Source: Halobacteriales archaeon QS_5_68_33
GTDB taxonomy: Archaea; Halobacteriota; Halobacteria; Halobacteriales; Haloarculaceae
DNA: 32,713 bases
Assembly (NCBI GenBank): GCA_003023785.1
Contig: PXRS01000042.1
Location: forward strand, 1 to 32,713
Direction of reading: 5' to 3'
Under the pieces are notes generated by a model. It was not told the origin of the DNA, did not search any database, and worked only from the letters and a program-made list of their open reading frames with translations. Made by a program: the position numbers and the translations under genes. This document shows, in pieces, positions 31,271-32,713 of the stretch. Position 1 is the first letter of the stretch, and every line of letters begins with the position of its first letter.

Positions 31271-32713
31271 TCAGACGTACCCGAGGTCTTCGAGGCGCTT
31301 GCGGGTCGCGTCGCTCGCCCCCTCGACCCCGGCGCCCGACGTGCGGACGCCGGCGTCCGCCACGTCCGCGAACGCCGATCCGACCCGCGAGCGGACCGCA
31401 TCTGCCGGCGCCTCGACCCGGTAACTCGTCCCCGCGTCCCGTATCTCGACGCGCCGGGTCCGGTCGCGCCACGTGATGTCCTTCCGGACCGTGCCGTCCC
31501 GCTTCTCGACTACCGCGCGTGCCGTCGCGGTGAACGGCTTCAGGTCGTCGACGTGGTCGGCGGCCCGGCCCTTCAGCGCGTCGTTGAGCCCCACCGCGGT
31601 GACGCGGACCGGGCCGTCCGGCACGAACTCCCCGGGACGCCCCTCGCCGTCAGCGGCCGCCATGGCGGCGTCCGGGAAGCGGGTCAGCGTCGCCGGGTCC
31701 TCGACCGTCGCCCCCTCGGTCTGGCCGGGGTACTTTACCAGCAGCGGGACGTGCGTGACCACCTCGTGAATGGAGACGCCGTGTTCGGCGACGCGCACGT
31801 CCCGGACTTCGTCGGGTTCGCCGAAGCCCTCGCCGTGGTCCGAAGTCACGACGACGAGCGTGTCGTCGAGGACCCCCCGGTCCGCCAGCGTCTCGACGAT
31901 CCGGCGGATCTGGGCGTCGATCTGTGCGATTGCGCCGTCGTAGAGCCCTTCGAGCGCCCGGCGCTTCCACCAGGGTTCCTGACCGCCGAGGAAGACCCAC
32001 TCCAGGTCCGCCAGGTCGTCCTGGATGGCGCGGGCCTCGGGGCCGCCCCAGCGGTCGAACTCCGGGGCCGGTTCGTAGGGGATGTGGGCGTCCATGAGGT
32101 TGAGACACGCCGCCCAGGGGCCGTCGCGCTCGCGTTCCCATCCCAGGAACAGGTCGGCGTAGACCTCCGCGGCGGTGCTGGCCTGCAGCGAGTCCGGGAG
32201 CAGCCAGGGGAAGTCCCAGGCGAGTTTCGTCGCGAGGCCGTTCGCGAGCGACCGGACCGGCCGTGAACTGTCGAGGCTCGCCCTGAGATAGTCGGCGTAC
32301 TGGCCGCGACCCGCCTCGGCGACGAAGGACTTCGGGTCGACCGCGTCCGGGAACGGGAGGTTGCGCGGTCCCTCGACGGTACCGAACCCGTCTTTGAGCC
32401 CCACCTCGACGTCGGTGACCCAGGTGTTCTCGGAGAAGACGCCGGTGTCGTACCCCGCCTCGCGCAGTCGCTCGAACACGGAGTAACCCGGTGCGAGCCT
32501 GTCGTCGGCGGAGGTGATGTTGTGCTGTTCGACGTCGAGGCCCGTGAAGATGCTCGTGTGGCTGGTGAGGCTCTTGGCGCCGGGCGAGCGCGCCTGTGTG
32601 TAGGTGGTCGCCCGCTCGGCGAACTCGGCACAGAAGGGGGTCGTGTCGTTGGTCCAGCCCCCGAGAGAGGTGTTCCTGGCACGAACGCTGTCCAGGATGA
32701 TCAGCAGAACGTT
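31271..32713 (-). CDS. Sulfatase/alkaline phosphatase superfamily protein, 5' end outside the window
   Basis: The frame is open from the window edge to a stop at 31271, giving 480 visible residues. The N-terminus visible (NVLLIILDSVRARNTSLGG) holds the first metal-binding Asp; ARSPGAKSLTSHTSIFTGL holds the position of the catalytic residue; VVVTSDHGEGFGE holds the second metal site, with AEHG and HVPLLVKYPG after it. The Cys of classical sulfatases is not present, so the product may hydrolyse or transfer sulfate or phosphate groups on envelope polymers. The C-terminal 100 residues are an acidic extension ending with KRLEDLGYV, common in haloarchaeal members. At most a few residues of the start are missing. 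Confidence 0.85.
   Translation of the reverse strand, partial: NVLLIILDSVRARNTSLGGWTNDTTPFCAEFAERATTYTQARSPGAKSLTSHTSIFTGLDVEQHNITSADDRLAPGYSVFERLREAGYDTGVFSENTWVTDVEVGLKDGFGTVEGPRNLPFPDAVDPKSFVAEAGRGQYADYLRASLDSSRPVRSLANGLATKLAWDFPWLLPDSLQASTAAEVYADLFLGWERERDGPWAACLNLMDAHIPYEPAPEFDRWGGPEARAIQDDLADLEWVFLGGQEPWWKRRALEGLYDGAIAQIDAQIRRIVETLADRGVLDDTLVVVTSDHGEGFGEPDEVRDVRVAEHGVSIHEVVTHVPLLVKYPGQTEGATVEDPATLTRFPDAAMAAADGEGRPGEFVPDGPVRVTAVGLNDALKGRAADHVDDLKPFTATARAVVEKRDGTVRKDITWRDRTRRVEIRDAGTSYRVEAPADAVRSRVGSAFADVADAGVRTSGAGVEGASDATRKRLEDLGYV

Overview
The window reads as the chromosome of a haloarchaeon (class Halobacteria). The predicted proteins are strongly acidic. Codons are GC-rich at the third position. 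Many genes have no leader and carry an AT-rich TATA-like box about 25-35 nt before the start codon. The gene set is haloarchaeal or archaeal: PriS primase beside a GINS protein, ADP-forming acetyl-CoA ligase, archease and RtcB, an archaeal type IV pilin fragment, and a menaquinone operon. No tRNA or rRNA gene and no CRISPR array was found.

Positions 1-5340 form an accessory region with lower GC and much damage. It holds the end of an IS630-family transposase with a premature stop, the 3' part of a P-loop ATPase (BrxD/DUF2791-like), and the 3' part of a DEAD/DEAH-DUF1998 helicase with a frameshift and a stop. The ATPase and helicase fragments are joined 5' end to 5' end and look like scraps of a phage-defence island. 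An intact-looking VWA-domain protein, a possible small interrupted ORF and a complete IS630-type element (4301-5335, transposase N-terminus damaged) follow.

Positions 5514-19027 are mostly core genes: a HAD phosphatase, a Nudix hydrolase, a wHTH regulator, an overlapping menA-menC-menE cluster, an NRDE protein, a second wHTH protein, ADP-forming acyl-CoA ligase coupled to a Pta-like P-loop/DRTGG protein, and on the minus strand a DUF457-type membrane protein, a CDP-alcohol phosphatidyltransferase and biotin synthase. Positions 19280-32713 hold an eIF-2B-like protein, a Tat-lipoprotein HtrA protease, GINS and PriS, a GNAT acetyltransferase, a DUF502 membrane protein, archease, a PAS/GAF histidine kinase, a frameshifted membrane protein, RtcB, a truncated pilin, an UPF0173 hydrolase, an OsmC protein and a sulfatase cut by the window edge.

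The most unusual signal is a set of short palindromic elements between or inside these genes. Four are exactly 74 bp and two exactly 104 bp between flanking TA dinucleotides, although their terminal repeats differ. All sit in the same flanking context, close to CTSA-TA/TA-TSAG, and the IS630 element has that context too. The first six bases of two of these families match the first six bases of the two IS630-type ends in the window, suggesting MITEs moved by IS630-type transposases. One has truncated the pilin gene, two lie directly against stop codons, and one appears to supply a promoter.
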